A stretch of DNA of 64,000 nucleotides, from contig NZ_CP049056.1 in assembly GCF_011044155.1 (NCBI RefSeq), forward strand, positions 806,001 to 870,000, in the 5' to 3' direction. Shown piece by piece: positions 54,524 to 63,871 of this stretch. Origin of the DNA: Pikeienuella piscinae. GTDB taxonomy: Bacteria > Pseudomonadota > Alphaproteobacteria > Rhodobacterales > Rhodobacteraceae. The translations under genes were made by a program, and so were the position numbers. The notes under the pieces were generated by a model, which made no database searches, was not told the DNA's origin, and saw only the letters and a program-made list of their open reading frames with translations. How positions within the stretch are numbered: the stretch's first letter is position 1; every line of letters starts with the position of its first letter.

Positions 54524-56431
54524 ATGATCCGTCCCGGCGCAACCCTACGCCTGATCCCCCTTATCGGCCTTGTGCTCGCGGCGTGTTCTGACGATCCCAT
54601 CGTCGCCGAAGTCGAGTTCGAGCGCCCGGAAACGGCGGTCGAATACGACGTCGAACTGAACGGCGTGGAGAACGAAAACGCCGCCGAGCTGATCGGCAAG
54701 GCGCTGGAGCTCTATCGCCAGCAGGAAAAGGGCGCGCAAAGCGTCGCCTTCCTTCGCCGCCGGGCCGAAGGCGACATCCCGACGGTGCTGAAGATCATGC
54801 GCTCCTACGGGTATTTCGAGGCGCAGACCGAGGTGAAGGTTTTCGCGCCGGAGGATCGCCCGGCGCCGGAAGTCGAAGAGACGGCCGCCGCCGCGCCGGC
54901 GGCGGCGAGCCGACCGGACGCGGATGAAGACGAAGCCGCACCGCCCCGCGCGCTGGTGCGGCTCAATGTCGACGCCAACAGTCAATACCTGCTCGCGGCG
55001 CATCGTTTTCTGCTTGTCGAAACCGGCGCCGGCGCCGCGCCCGTCCATCCCGACGCGAGGACGCTCGGCTCTCCGGTCGGCGAGGCGGCGCGCGCGGCCG
55101 GGATTCTCGCGGCCGAGGACAAGGCGGTCGACCGGCTTCGCGCCGGCGGCCGGCCCTACGCCACGCTGATCGGACGCGACGCCGTCGCGGACCCGGAACG
55201 CGACGAGCTCGAGGTCGAGACCACCATCGCGACCGGCGGGCCCTACGGGTTCGGGCAGGTCAGTTATGAAGGGCTGGAGACCGTCAACGCCGCGTATCTC
55301 GACACCTACATTCCCTTCCAGGAAGGCGACCCGGCCGATCCCGCCAAACTCACTGAATTCCAGCGCGCGCTTCTCGACACCGGGCTATTCGACGCCGGCT
55401 CCGCCAGCCTGCCCGATGAGCCGCCGGCGGGCGAACTTGCGCCGGTTCTGGTGACGCTCGAAGAGGCGAAACCGCAGACCGTCTCCGCCGGCGCGCTCTA
55501 TTCGACGGACGCCGGCCCGGCGGTGACCGGCGGCTACCAGCACCGCAATCTCTTCGGTTCGAACGAAACGCTGACGCTGGACGCGCTTCTCGGTCTCGAG
55601 GAACAGTCGCTGGAGGCCCGCCTCCGCGAGCCGCAATGGCGCCGGCCCGGTCAGGACCTCGTCTTCGGGCTGGAGCTTCGTCACATCGACGATGACGCGT
55701 ATGAAGAATATGGCGGCACGTTCACCGGCGGCCTCGAACGCGAACTGAGCGAGCAGCTGACCGTCGGCGCGGGCGGCCTGGTCGAATTGAGCCAGATCAC
55801 GGATGACGACGGGACGGAGGTCTCCAAGCTCGCCGGCGTGCCGATGTTCGCGGATTATGACGGCGCGAATGACAAGCTCGACCCCTCGAAGGGCGTGCGC
55901 GCCCGGCTCGCCGTCACGCCCTTCGCCGGTTATGTCGGCGACGATCCCGCGAGCTTCATGGTCGTGGACGGAACCGCCTCCACCTATTTCGACCTGACGG
56001 GCGAAAGGAAGTACATCCTCGCGGCGCGCGGGCGGCTCGGCTCCGTCATCGCGGGCGACCTCGACACCGTCGCCGCCAATCATCGGCTCTATTCGGGCGG
56101 CGGCGGCTCGGTCCGGGGCTACAAGGAGCGGTTCATCGGCCCGCTCGACTCGGACGGCGATCCGACCGGCGGGCTTTCCGTCGCCGAACTGGGCGTCGAA
56201 TTGCGCGCCCGGGTCGCCGAGGCGATCGGCGTCGTCGGCTTCGTAGATTCGGGAACGGTCTCGACAGAGCTGTTCCCCGCATTCGACGAAGGCGTGCAGG
56301 TGGCGGTCGGGGGCGGCGTGCGCTACTTTTCACCGGTCGGGCCCTTGAGGCTTGATGTCGGCTTCCCGGTGAACCCGCGCAAGGAGGACGATTTCTTCCA
56401 GTTCTACATCTCCATCGGGCAGGCGTTCTGA
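54524..56431 (+). CDS. tamA: TamA-like Omp85 outer-membrane protein with a lipoprotein signal
   Basis: TamA is the outer-membrane barrel of the translocation and assembly module. The 635-residue protein has POTRA-type repeats (about 40-330, with RRRAEGDIPTVLKIMRSYGYFEAQTEV and VSYEGLETVNAAYLDTYIPFQEGD) interrupted by an acidic, Ala-rich insertion (about 110-145). The barrel follows, with GGYQHRNLFGSNE, LDPSKGVRARLAVTPF, the L6 motif GGSVRGYKERF, and a terminal Phe. Unusually the N-terminus is LRLIPLIGLVLAACSDD, a textbook lipobox (L-A-A-C), so the POTRA part may be lipid-anchored. Its last base is the first base of the tamB ATG (TGATG type overlap). Confidence 0.9.
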   Translation: MIRPGATLRLIPLIGLVLAACSDDPIVAEVEFERPETAVEYDVELNGVENENAAELIGKALELYRQQEKGAQSVAFLRRRAEGDIPTVLKIMRSYGYFEAQTEVKVFAPEDRPAPEVEETAAAAPAAASRPDADEDEAAPPRALVRLNVDANSQYLLAAHRFLLVETGAGAAPVHPDARTLGSPVGEAARAAGILAAEDKAVDRLRAGGRPYATLIGRDAVADPERDELEVETTIATGGPYGFGQVSYEGLETVNAAYLDTYIPFQEGDPADPAKLTEFQRALLDTGLFDAGSASLPDEPPAGELAPVLVTLEEAKPQTVSAGALYSTDAGPAVTGGYQHRNLFGSNETLTLDALLGLEEQSLEARLREPQWRRPGQDLVFGLELRHIDDDAYEEYGGTFTGGLERELSEQLTVGAGGLVELSQITDDDGTEVSKLAGVPMFADYDGANDKLDPSKGVRARLAVTPFAGYVGDDPASFMVVDGTASTYFDLTGERKYILAARGRLGSVIAGDLDTVAANHRLYSGGGGSVRGYKERFIGPLDSDGDPTGGLSVAELGVELRARVAEAIGVVGFVDSGTVSTELFPAFDEGVQVAVGGGVRYFSPVGPLRLDVGFPVNPRKEDDFFQFYISIGQAF

Positions 56432-59400
56432 TGGCGCGGCTGCGCCCTCTCCTTCCGCTCGTCCTGGTTCTCGCGCTCGCGCTGCCGGCCGCGGCGCAAT
56501 TCTCCTTTCTCGGGCTGAAGAATAGCCTCGTCGATTTCGTGCTCGACCAGATTTCCGTTCCGGGCGAGCTAGAGATCACCGCCGAGGGGGTCGAGGACGC
56601 CGATGACGGTTCGACTGAGATCGTCGGACTGAAGGTCGCCGACGCCGACAGCGTCTGGCTGACGGTCGAGCGGCTATCGCTGAACTGGAGCCCTTCGCGC
56701 ATCCTTCTTGGCGATCTGGTGGTCAATCGACTGGCCGCGACCGGGGTCAGCGTCCTGCGGGCGCCGAATGCGTCCGCCGTGGCGGTCGAGGTGAAGGACG
56801 ATTCCGAACTCGCGGAGACGGATGACGAGCCCTTCGACTGGCCGCGCTCGCCGATCACCACGCGGATCGAGAGCATGGAGCTGATCCGCGTCGTCGTCGC
56901 GCCCGACCTGGCGCCTGGCCTTCCCGGCATCGCCTTCGACGCCACCGGCGCGGCGCGCGACGAGGGCGATGAGCAATCGCTTCGCCTCAATATCACCCGC
57001 CGTGACAATGTTTTCGGGCGGATCGAGTTCGACTATCTGCGGGATTTCGCTGAGGAGCGGCTCGACCTCACGCTGGCCGCCGCCGAAGATCCTGGCGGAC
57101 TCGTCGCCGCGCTCGCCGGGCTGCCGAACGACAGCGCCAGCCGGATCGAACTTTTCGCCACCGGCCCCCTGACCGACTGGGAGGTGACGCTGGACGGCGA
57201 AGTCGAACGGGTGATCACGGCCGAGGGATCGGGGCGCGTCAACGCCGTCGGCCGCCTTTCCGCCAAGGCCGATCTCGTGGTGACTCCGGGCGAAGAGCTG
57301 GCGGCGACCTACGGCCCCTCCACCGCCGCCGTGCTCGCGCCGGAGGCGCGGCTGCGCTTCGACATGGCGGAGGACGAGAACGGCCTCGTCAGCATCCGCG
57401 AAGGGCAGATCGAGGCGCATGATCTCGACCTCACCGCGTCGGGAACCTTCGACCGGCGCGAAGCCGTCGCCGATCTCGACGTCGTGCTGGAGGCGCGCGC
57501 GGGCCTGTCCGATCTCGTCGAAGGGGTCGAATTCACCCGGTTCGGCTTCGTCGGCGCGGTGAACGGCCCGCTCGACAATCTCGCCTCCGAAGGGCGCTTG
57601 TCGCTGGAGGGCCTGAAAACCGCCGCTGTCGATATCGCCAGCGCCGGACTGGACGCCGGGGTCCGGGTGCGGGGCGACGAGATCACCCTCGATGTCGGCG
57701 GCGGCGCGCGCGGGCTGCGGCTTGACCGGCTCGGCCCTGATCTTCTCGGCGAAGTCGAGATCGCGGCCGCTGGCGTTTACGACGGCGTCGCGGCGCGACT
57801 CTCCACCATCCAGGTCACGTCGACGCCCCTGACGCTGGAGGCGAGCGGCGGCGTCGATCTTGAAGGCGAGACGGTCGAGCTGACCTACAAGCTCGACGCG
57901 CCGCGGCTCGGCCCGCTCGCCGCCGCTTATGACGTTGACGCGACGGGCGCGCTGAACGCCTCGGGCGCGGTCACCGGCCCCTTCGCCCTGCCCCGTCTCG
58001 CCGGCGAAGCGGCGTTGGAGGGTCTGCGCTTCGAAGGCGAAGATTACGGCGCCGTCCGGCTGACCCATGACGCGACCTTCGGCGAAACCCCGGAGGGGAT
58101 CGTCGCGCTCAAGGCCGATGGGTCGCGCTTTGGCGAAGTGGCGTTCGATGGCGGCTTCCGGCTGGATGACGACCGGCTCGCGCTCAGCGACATGACCGCC
58201 ACCGGCCTTGGCGCGCTGATCGCGGGGGATGCCGAGATCGACCTCGCGACCACGCTGGTCGATGGCGACATCAGGATCGACGCGCCGGACCTCGCGCCCT
58301 TCGAGGCTGTCACCGGCGAGCCGTCCACCGGCGCGATCACCGGCCATGTGGTGCTGACGAGCGCCGACGAGAAACAGAACGCCGAACTCGCTCTCGATCT
58401 CTCCAGCATCGACGTCGCCGATATCCGCGTCGCCGCCGCAACTCTGGACGCGCGCGTCACCGATGCGCTTGGCGCGCCCGCCGCGAGCGGAACGCTGGAG
58501 GCGTCGGGCGTTTCCGCATTTGGCTATGGCGTCGACCGGCTCGCGCTTTCGGGCGACGGGACCGATCTGACCGGAGCGCCCGCCTTCGACGTCGATGGCT
58601 CCTTCGACGCCGCCGATCTCAACCAGGCGACGATCGCCTCCGGCGCGCTGAAGGCGAAGGGCGATGTCGGGGACATGACCGTCGATGTGACGCTGAGCGG
58701 CGTCGCCGGCGACGAGACGGTCGGCGAGGTCGCGGTCGCGGAGGCGAAGCTGAACGCGCGCATCCGCGACGCGCTCGGCGCCCTCGCGGCGGAGGGGACG
58801 CTCGATGCGAGCGGGATCGCGGGCTTCGGCCTTGCGCTCGACAGCCTCGCGGTCAAGGGCTCCGGCGAGGGGCTGACCACCGACAACCCCGCCTTCGACG
58901 TGGTCGCCGACCTCGCCGGCGCCGATCTCGGCGCGGCCGGGGTCCAGACCACGAAGATCACCGCAAAGGGCGATCTCGCGGACCTGACGGCGACGCTGCG
59001 CGCCGACCGGATCACCGCCGAAGGCGCAACGGTGACCAGCGCGACGCTGGACGCGCGGGTTCAGGATGCGACCGGCGGCGACCCTGCGATCAGCGCGAAG
59101 GCCCAGATCTCCTCCGCCGATCTCGGCGCTGCGCGGCTCGACCGGACGGTCCTGACGGCGGAAGGAAAACTCTCCGCGCTCGCCCTCGATCTCAAATCAT
59201 CCGGCGCGCTCGACTCCGAAGAGCCGATCCGCGTCGCCGCCGCCGCCAGCGCGGACCTCGCCGGCGACGGGCCCCAGGCGACGATCTCCCGCTTCTCGGC
59301 GGAGGCCGGGGACGCCAGGGTCGCGCTCCGCGCGCCGCTCCGCGTCTCTTCGGCCGATGGGGTGACGAAATTCGACGGCGTCAATCTCGGCCTGCCGGGC

Positions 59401-61032
59401 GGCGCGCTGACCGGCGCCGCGGCGCTTCACGCCGATGGCCTCACCGGCGACCTGAAACTCGATGCGCCTGAACTCAAGCCGATCGCGGAGCTCGGCGGCC
59501 TGCCGCTGGAGCAGGGCGCGCTGTGGCTGACGGCGAAATTCGACACCCGCAAGGGCAGCCCCGGCGCCGATATCGCGCTTTCCGCGACCGAACTGCGCTT
59601 CGCCGAGGCGGTCGCGGATATCGGCGCGCTGAATCTGGAGGCGGATATCGACTGGAATGGACGCGAGGCCCGCGCGAACGCCTCGCTTGCCGGCCCCTAC
59701 AGGAATCCTTTGCGCGTCTCCGCGGCGGCGCCCCTGCTCGCCACCGGCGGGCCGATCCCGACGGTGCCCCAGAATGGCGCGCTTTCCGGTTCAGTCGACT
59801 GGTCTGGCCGGATCGGCGACCTTTGGGCGCTGGTTCCCGCTCCCGGCCATGTGCTCGACGGCGCTGCGCGCGTCGCGCTCCGGCTTTCGGGGACGATGGC
59901 GAACCCCATCGTCGGCGGCGAAATCGCGCTGAGCGACGGAAGCTATCAGAATCTTGACGCCGGCACGATCCTGACCGATCTCGAAATCCATTCCAGCGTC
60001 TCCAGCACCGGCGCCTTCGTCGTCGATATCACCGCCGAGGACGGGTCCGGCGGCGCCGTCGCCGCGATCGCGACGATCGAGGAGGGCGAGGTTCAGGCGA
60101 CCGTGACCGCGGCGGGCGCGACCCTGGTGCGCCGCGACGACGTCGCCGCCGTCCTCACCATCGATCTCGCGGTCGCCGGCCCGCTCTCCGGCCCGGACAT
60201 CTCCGGCACGGTCAATATCGACAAGGCCGAGGTCCGGCTGGTCGCCGCCACGCCGCCCGGCGTCGCCGATATCGGCGAGGTCCGCTTCAAGGGCGAGAAG
60301 ATCGAACCGGAGCCCGAGCCCGCCGGCGACGACATCGCGCTCAATATCGACATCACCGGCCCGGCGAACATCTTCGTGCGCGGCCGGGGTCTCGACAGCG
60401 AATGGAAGGTCGATCTGGAGGTGCGCGGCACTGCCGCGGACCCGCGGATCACCGGGCTTGTCGAGAAACGACGCGGCGTCCTGAATTTCCTCGGCCGGGT
60501 GTTCGAGCTGGACCCGGGCGAGGTGCGATTCACCGGAGGGCCGGGAATCGACCCGCTTCTCGACATCAAGCTTCTGCGTGAGAATGACGGCGTGACCGGC
60601 GGCATCGCGATTTCCGGCACCGCGCAGGCGCCCGAGATCAATTTCACCTCGACCCCGCCCCTGCCGGAGGAAGAGGTGCTGCCGCGCGTTCTTTTCGGCC
60701 GCTCCAAGCAGTCGCTTTCCGCGAGCGAGGCGCTGACGCTCGCGGTTGGCGTCGCCACGCTGCTCGACGGCGGCGGCGGCGCGATCGGCGGCGTGCGCGG
60801 CGCCGTGGGCCTCGACGTGTTGCGTTTCGATCAGGATGACGAGGGCCAGTCCAGCCTCACCCTCGGCTCCAACGTCACCGATGATCTTTTCGTCGGCGCC
60901 AAGCAGCCGATCGGCGGCGGGTCAGGCAGCGTGGTCGTCGAAGTTGAGGTCTACGAGGACGTTCATATCAATAGCGAGGTCGGCCCGGATGTCGGCACCT
61001 CGCTCGGCCTGAAATGGAAGAAGGACTTCTGA
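56431..61032 (+). CDS. tamB: TamB-like translocation and assembly module protein
   Basis: A 1533-residue AsmA-like bridge protein thought to span the periplasm as a long beta groove that moves lipids or helps barrel assembly with TamA. The N-terminus (LVLVLALALPAAAQF) looks like a cleavable signal rather than a fixed anchor. The body is repetitive beta structure. Three tandem repeats of about 100 residues begin near residues 670, 772 and 871, each with LDARVxDA-type text. The C-terminal DUF490 domain (about 1180-1533) has NIFVRGRGLDSEWKVDLEVRGTA, RGVLNFLGRVFELDPGEVRFTGG and PEEEVLPRVLFGRS. It directly overlaps tamA. Confidence 0.92.
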   Translation: MARLRPLLPLVLVLALALPAAAQFSFLGLKNSLVDFVLDQISVPGELEITAEGVEDADDGSTEIVGLKVADADSVWLTVERLSLNWSPSRILLGDLVVNRLAATGVSVLRAPNASAVAVEVKDDSELAETDDEPFDWPRSPITTRIESMELIRVVVAPDLAPGLPGIAFDATGAARDEGDEQSLRLNITRRDNVFGRIEFDYLRDFAEERLDLTLAAAEDPGGLVAALAGLPNDSASRIELFATGPLTDWEVTLDGEVERVITAEGSGRVNAVGRLSAKADLVVTPGEELAATYGPSTAAVLAPEARLRFDMAEDENGLVSIREGQIEAHDLDLTASGTFDRREAVADLDVVLEARAGLSDLVEGVEFTRFGFVGAVNGPLDNLASEGRLSLEGLKTAAVDIASAGLDAGVRVRGDEITLDVGGGARGLRLDRLGPDLLGEVEIAAAGVYDGVAARLSTIQVTSTPLTLEASGGVDLEGETVELTYKLDAPRLGPLAAAYDVDATGALNASGAVTGPFALPRLAGEAALEGLRFEGEDYGAVRLTHDATFGETPEGIVALKADGSRFGEVAFDGGFRLDDDRLALSDMTATGLGALIAGDAEIDLATTLVDGDIRIDAPDLAPFEAVTGEPSTGAITGHVVLTSADEKQNAELALDLSSIDVADIRVAAATLDARVTDALGAPAASGTLEASGVSAFGYGVDRLALSGDGTDLTGAPAFDVDGSFDAADLNQATIASGALKAKGDVGDMTVDVTLSGVAGDETVGEVAVAEAKLNARIRDALGALAAEGTLDASGIAGFGLALDSLAVKGSGEGLTTDNPAFDVVADLAGADLGAAGVQTTKITAKGDLADLTATLRADRITAEGATVTSATLDARVQDATGGDPAISAKAQISSADLGAARLDRTVLTAEGKLSALALDLKSSGALDSEEPIRVAAAASADLAGDGPQATISRFSAEAGDARVALRAPLRVSSADGVTKFDGVNLGLPGGALTGAAALHADGLTGDLKLDAPELKPIAELGGLPLEQGALWLTAKFDTRKGSPGADIALSATELRFAEAVADIGALNLEADIDWNGREARANASLAGPYRNPLRVSAAAPLLATGGPIPTVPQNGALSGSVDWSGRIGDLWALVPAPGHVLDGAARVALRLSGTMANPIVGGEIALSDGSYQNLDAGTILTDLEIHSSVSSTGAFVVDITAEDGSGGAVAAIATIEEGEVQATVTAAGATLVRRDDVAAVLTIDLAVAGPLSGPDISGTVNIDKAEVRLVAATPPGVADIGEVRFKGEKIEPEPEPAGDDIALNIDITGPANIFVRGRGLDSEWKVDLEVRGTAADPRITGLVEKRRGVLNFLGRVFELDPGEVRFTGGPGIDPLLDIKLLRENDGVTGGIAISGTAQAPEINFTSTPPLPEEEVLPRVLFGRSKQSLSASEALTLAVGVATLLDGGGGAIGGVRGAVGLDVLRFDQDDEGQSSLTLGSNVTDDLFVGAKQPIGGGSGSVVVEVEVYEDVHINSEVGPDVGTSLGLKWKKDF

Positions 61033-61048
61033 GCCGCCCTGCCCCGTC

Positions 61049-62467
61049 TCAGGCGTCGTTCGCCGCGCCGGGTTTGTCCGCGGCGGCGCGCGCCGCATCT
61101 TCGCGCGGTCCCCGCCGCGCCGCGACATCGGAGCGGATATGCAGGTCGCGCTGCGGAAAGGGAATCTCGACCCCCGCGTCCCTCAGCGCCCGCCAGACGG
61201 CGAGATAGCAATCGGAAGTGACATTCGCGACGCCGTTCTGCGGATCGGCGATCCAGAACCGCGCCTCGAGGTCGATGGCGCTGTCGCCGAACCCCCGCAC
61301 CAGCACGTTGACGCGATGGTCCGTCAGCACCCGCGGCACCCCCTCGACCGCCTCGCGGATGATCGGGATCACCGCGTCGAGATCGGTATCGTAGGAAACC
61401 CCGACCGGCAGTTTCCGACGCACCGCGCTATCAGAGTGGGTCCAGTTGATGACCCGGTTGATGATGAACTCCTCGTTCGGAATCAGGTGTTCGGTGCCGT
61501 CGCGCGTCTTGACCGCGGCGAAACGCGCGCCAAGGCTGGTGACCCAGCCGTAGGTGTCCGCCACCTCCACCACGTCGCCCGGCTTGATCGACCGGTCCAT
61601 CAGGATGATGACGCCCGAGACGAAATTCGAGACGATCTTCTGCAGGCCGAACCCGAGCCCGACGCCGATGGCGCCCGAGAGGACCGCGAAGGCGGTCAGG
61701 TCGATCCCGACCGCGTTGAGCGCGATCAGGATCGCGATCAGCGTGAGGCCCAGCTTGACGCCATGCACGATCAGGGTCTGCACCGATGGGGTCAGCGATT
61801 TCGCCTTCGTCACCCGCCGGTTCACGATTCGCGCCAGCGTTGTCGCCAGCCAGAGGAGAACGATGGCGAACGCCGCCGCCTTGATGACGAGATAGAGCGA
61901 AACGCGGAGATCCCCGACCGTCACCGCCGCGCCGTCGAGAAGCGCGATGGTCGGCCCGAGCAGACGGAGCGCATTCAACGCGGCGACGGCCCAGGCCGCG
62001 ACGGCGAAAAGCCGGGACCAGAACGGGTCCGCCACCACCGAGGAGACGAGCCGGATCAGGATCCAGGCGGTCAGGAGGCTCGTCGTCAGCCGCGCCAGGT
62101 CATCGGGATGACCGAACCCGAACAGCGCCGCCGATCCGACCCAGAGCGCGCAGAGCCAGAGAAACGGCGGCGCCAGCGAGAGCAGCACACGCCGGACGCG
62201 CGAGACCTGGTGATCTTCCGAATGCGGAAATATCCGTTCCACAATCCGCCGCATCAGCCCTGCGAGCAGGAAGGCGAGAGCGCCGGTCGCGACGATCATC
62301 GCCATTTCGATCAGGCCCGAGATCGAGAAAACCTGCGGCGCTATCGTGCGCCAGATCGTCTCCAGATAGGCGGTGAGCGGCGCGACGCCCTCACCGATAT
62401 CGCGCACGACGTCTTCGAGCCCTTCAGATGAGCCTTCGACGACTGCCCCGGCGTCAGCTGCGGCCAC
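61049..62467 (-). CDS. MscS-family mechanosensitive ion channel
   Basis: A 472-residue inner-membrane channel with extra N-terminal helices, about five or six in all, before the pore. The pore helix and beta domain are clear: LTAFAVLSGAIGVGLGFGLQKIVSNFVSGVIILMDRSIKPGD, then VEVADTYGWVTSLGARFAAVKTRDGTEHLIPNEEFI. The C-terminal cytoplasmic cage includes LPVGVSYDTDLDAVIPIIREAV. Such channels release solutes during osmotic downshock. The start is GTG 62467; another GTG or ATG downstream is possible because the first 20 residues are poorly conserved. It converges on tamB with 16 bases between. Confidence 0.88.
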   Translation of the reverse strand: MAAADAGAVVEGSSEGLEDVVRDIGEGVAPLTAYLETIWRTIAPQVFSISGLIEMAMIVATGALAFLLAGLMRRIVERIFPHSEDHQVSRVRRVLLSLAPPFLWLCALWVGSAALFGFGHPDDLARLTTSLLTAWILIRLVSSVVADPFWSRLFAVAAWAVAALNALRLLGPTIALLDGAAVTVGDLRVSLYLVIKAAAFAIVLLWLATTLARIVNRRVTKAKSLTPSVQTLIVHGVKLGLTLIAILIALNAVGIDLTAFAVLSGAIGVGLGFGLQKIVSNFVSGVIILMDRSIKPGDVVEVADTYGWVTSLGARFAAVKTRDGTEHLIPNEEFIINRVINWTHSDSAVRRKLPVGVSYDTDLDAVIPIIREAVEGVPRVLTDHRVNVLVRGFGDSAIDLEARFWIADPQNGVANVTSDCYLAVWRALRDAGVEIPFPQRDLHIRSDVAARRGPREDAARAAADKPGAANDA

Positions 62468-62611
62468 TGGGTCCTCCCGAATGGCAATCTAGGGTGTTTT
62501 CGCCTTATGGGTAACCGCAAATGGGTAACCGCAAAGGTCAGCCGCCCATCCGGGGGCGTCTCCGGCCGCGACCGGACGGCGTTTCGCCGTCCCGCCCGCG
62601 CAGGCGAGCGA

Positions 62612-63793
62612 TCAGAGGATGGAGGTTATCCTCTCGACAGCGCGCTCTATCTCGGCTTCCGTATTGTAATAATGGGGCGCCATTCGCAGCATGTCGGGCA
62701 GCTTGCGGCGCTCGGAGTCGATGCGGGTGCTGGAAGGGTCGGAGGCCCCGATGACGACGCCCGCCTCGGCCAATCTACGTCGGATCTCCTCCGCCGCGAC
62801 GCCCTCCGCCGTGAAGCTGACGATGGCGCATTGCTTGTCGCCAATGTCACGCAACCGAATAGCGTCGTGGGCGCGGAGCGCCGAGCGGCAGTGTTCGGCC
62901 AAATATTTCACCCGCGCCTCGATCACGTCGATACCGATCGCGTCAGCATAGTCGATGGCCGCGCCAAGACCGGCGCGCAACGCGTAGGAGTTTTCCCAGG
63001 TTTCGAAGCGGCGCGCATCGTCACGCAGCTCATATCGATCGCGCGCGACCCAGGGCGCGCCGAAATGGTCGATCATCGCCGGCTCCAGCGTCTCCAGCCA
63101 GCGCTCCCGCACGTAAAGAAACCCGGTTCCGCGCGGCCCCCGAAGGAATTTCCGGCCCGTCGCCGACAGGAAATCGCAGCCGATTTCTTCGACATCGACG
63201 CGCATCTGCCCCACAGCCTGACAGGCGTCGAGCAGATAAGGAACGCCGTGTTCGCGGGCGATCTCGCCGATTCTCGCCGCGGGATTGACCAGGCCGCCGT
63301 TGGTCGGAACCCATGTGATCGAGATCAGGCCGACATCATCGCCCATCGCCGCTTCGAGCGCGTCGATATCGAGCGCGCCAGCCTCGTCCGACGGCACGAC
63401 TTCGATGGTCAGATCGTCCTTTCGCGCCCGTTGAAGAAAGGCGACATAGTTGGCCGCATACTCCGCTTCGCAAGTCAGGATACGCGATTTTGACCGGAGC
63501 GGCAGCGCATAGAAAGCGTGACACCAGGCGACCGTCGCATTCTCCATGAGCGCGATTTCGCGGCGCCCGGCGTTGATGTGCCGCGCGACGGAGTCGTAGA
63601 CGCCGTCGAGCGCCGCGCTCATCTTCGCGTGCGCCTCATAGCCGCCAATCCGCGCTTCGAGAAGCGTGTGGTTCACCACGGCGTCGACCACGGCGGCGGG
63701 CATCAGCGCCGAACCCGCGGCGAGCAGATGAATACTCTCCCCGATCCCGGGCGTTTCTCGGCGGATTCTTTCGATATCGATGGCGGCGGCCAT
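62612..63793 (-). CDS. class V aminotransferase-fold PLP enzyme
   Basis: A 393-residue PLP enzyme of the cysteine desulfurase/isopenicillin epimerase fold. VPTNGGLVNP, LLDACQAVGQM (Asp189 and Gln192 around PLP) and SATGRKFLRGPRGTGFLYV with the Schiff-base Lys215 are clear. No reactive Cys loop typical of NifS/IscS is seen near the C-terminus. It could be a lyase or aminotransferase, for example of the EgtE type, but I cannot fix the substrate. It lies between mscS and hutU on the minus strand, 78 bases after hutU. Confidence 0.82.
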   Translation of the reverse strand: MAAAIDIERIRRETPGIGESIHLLAAGSALMPAAVVDAVVNHTLLEARIGGYEAHAKMSAALDGVYDSVARHINAGRREIALMENATVAWCHAFYALPLRSKSRILTCEAEYAANYVAFLQRARKDDLTIEVVPSDEAGALDIDALEAAMGDDVGLISITWVPTNGGLVNPAARIGEIAREHGVPYLLDACQAVGQMRVDVEEIGCDFLSATGRKFLRGPRGTGFLYVRERWLETLEPAMIDHFGAPWVARDRYELRDDARRFETWENSYALRAGLGAAIDYADAIGIDVIEARVKYLAEHCRSALRAHDAIRLRDIGDKQCAIVSFTAEGVAAEEIRRRLAEAGVVIGASDPSSTRIDSERRKLPDMLRMAPHYYNTEAEIERAVERITSIL

Positions 63794-63871
63794 ATCACGC
63801 GTTCTCCTGGATGCCCGCCACGCTTGCTGGCGCGCGCGATGCTCTAGAGTCTCTCCAACCGCGCCATCACC

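Noticed and set aside
63518-63847. 109-codon plus-strand open frame at the right end
   Set aside because: It lies opposite the start of the class V PLP gene and has no independent support.
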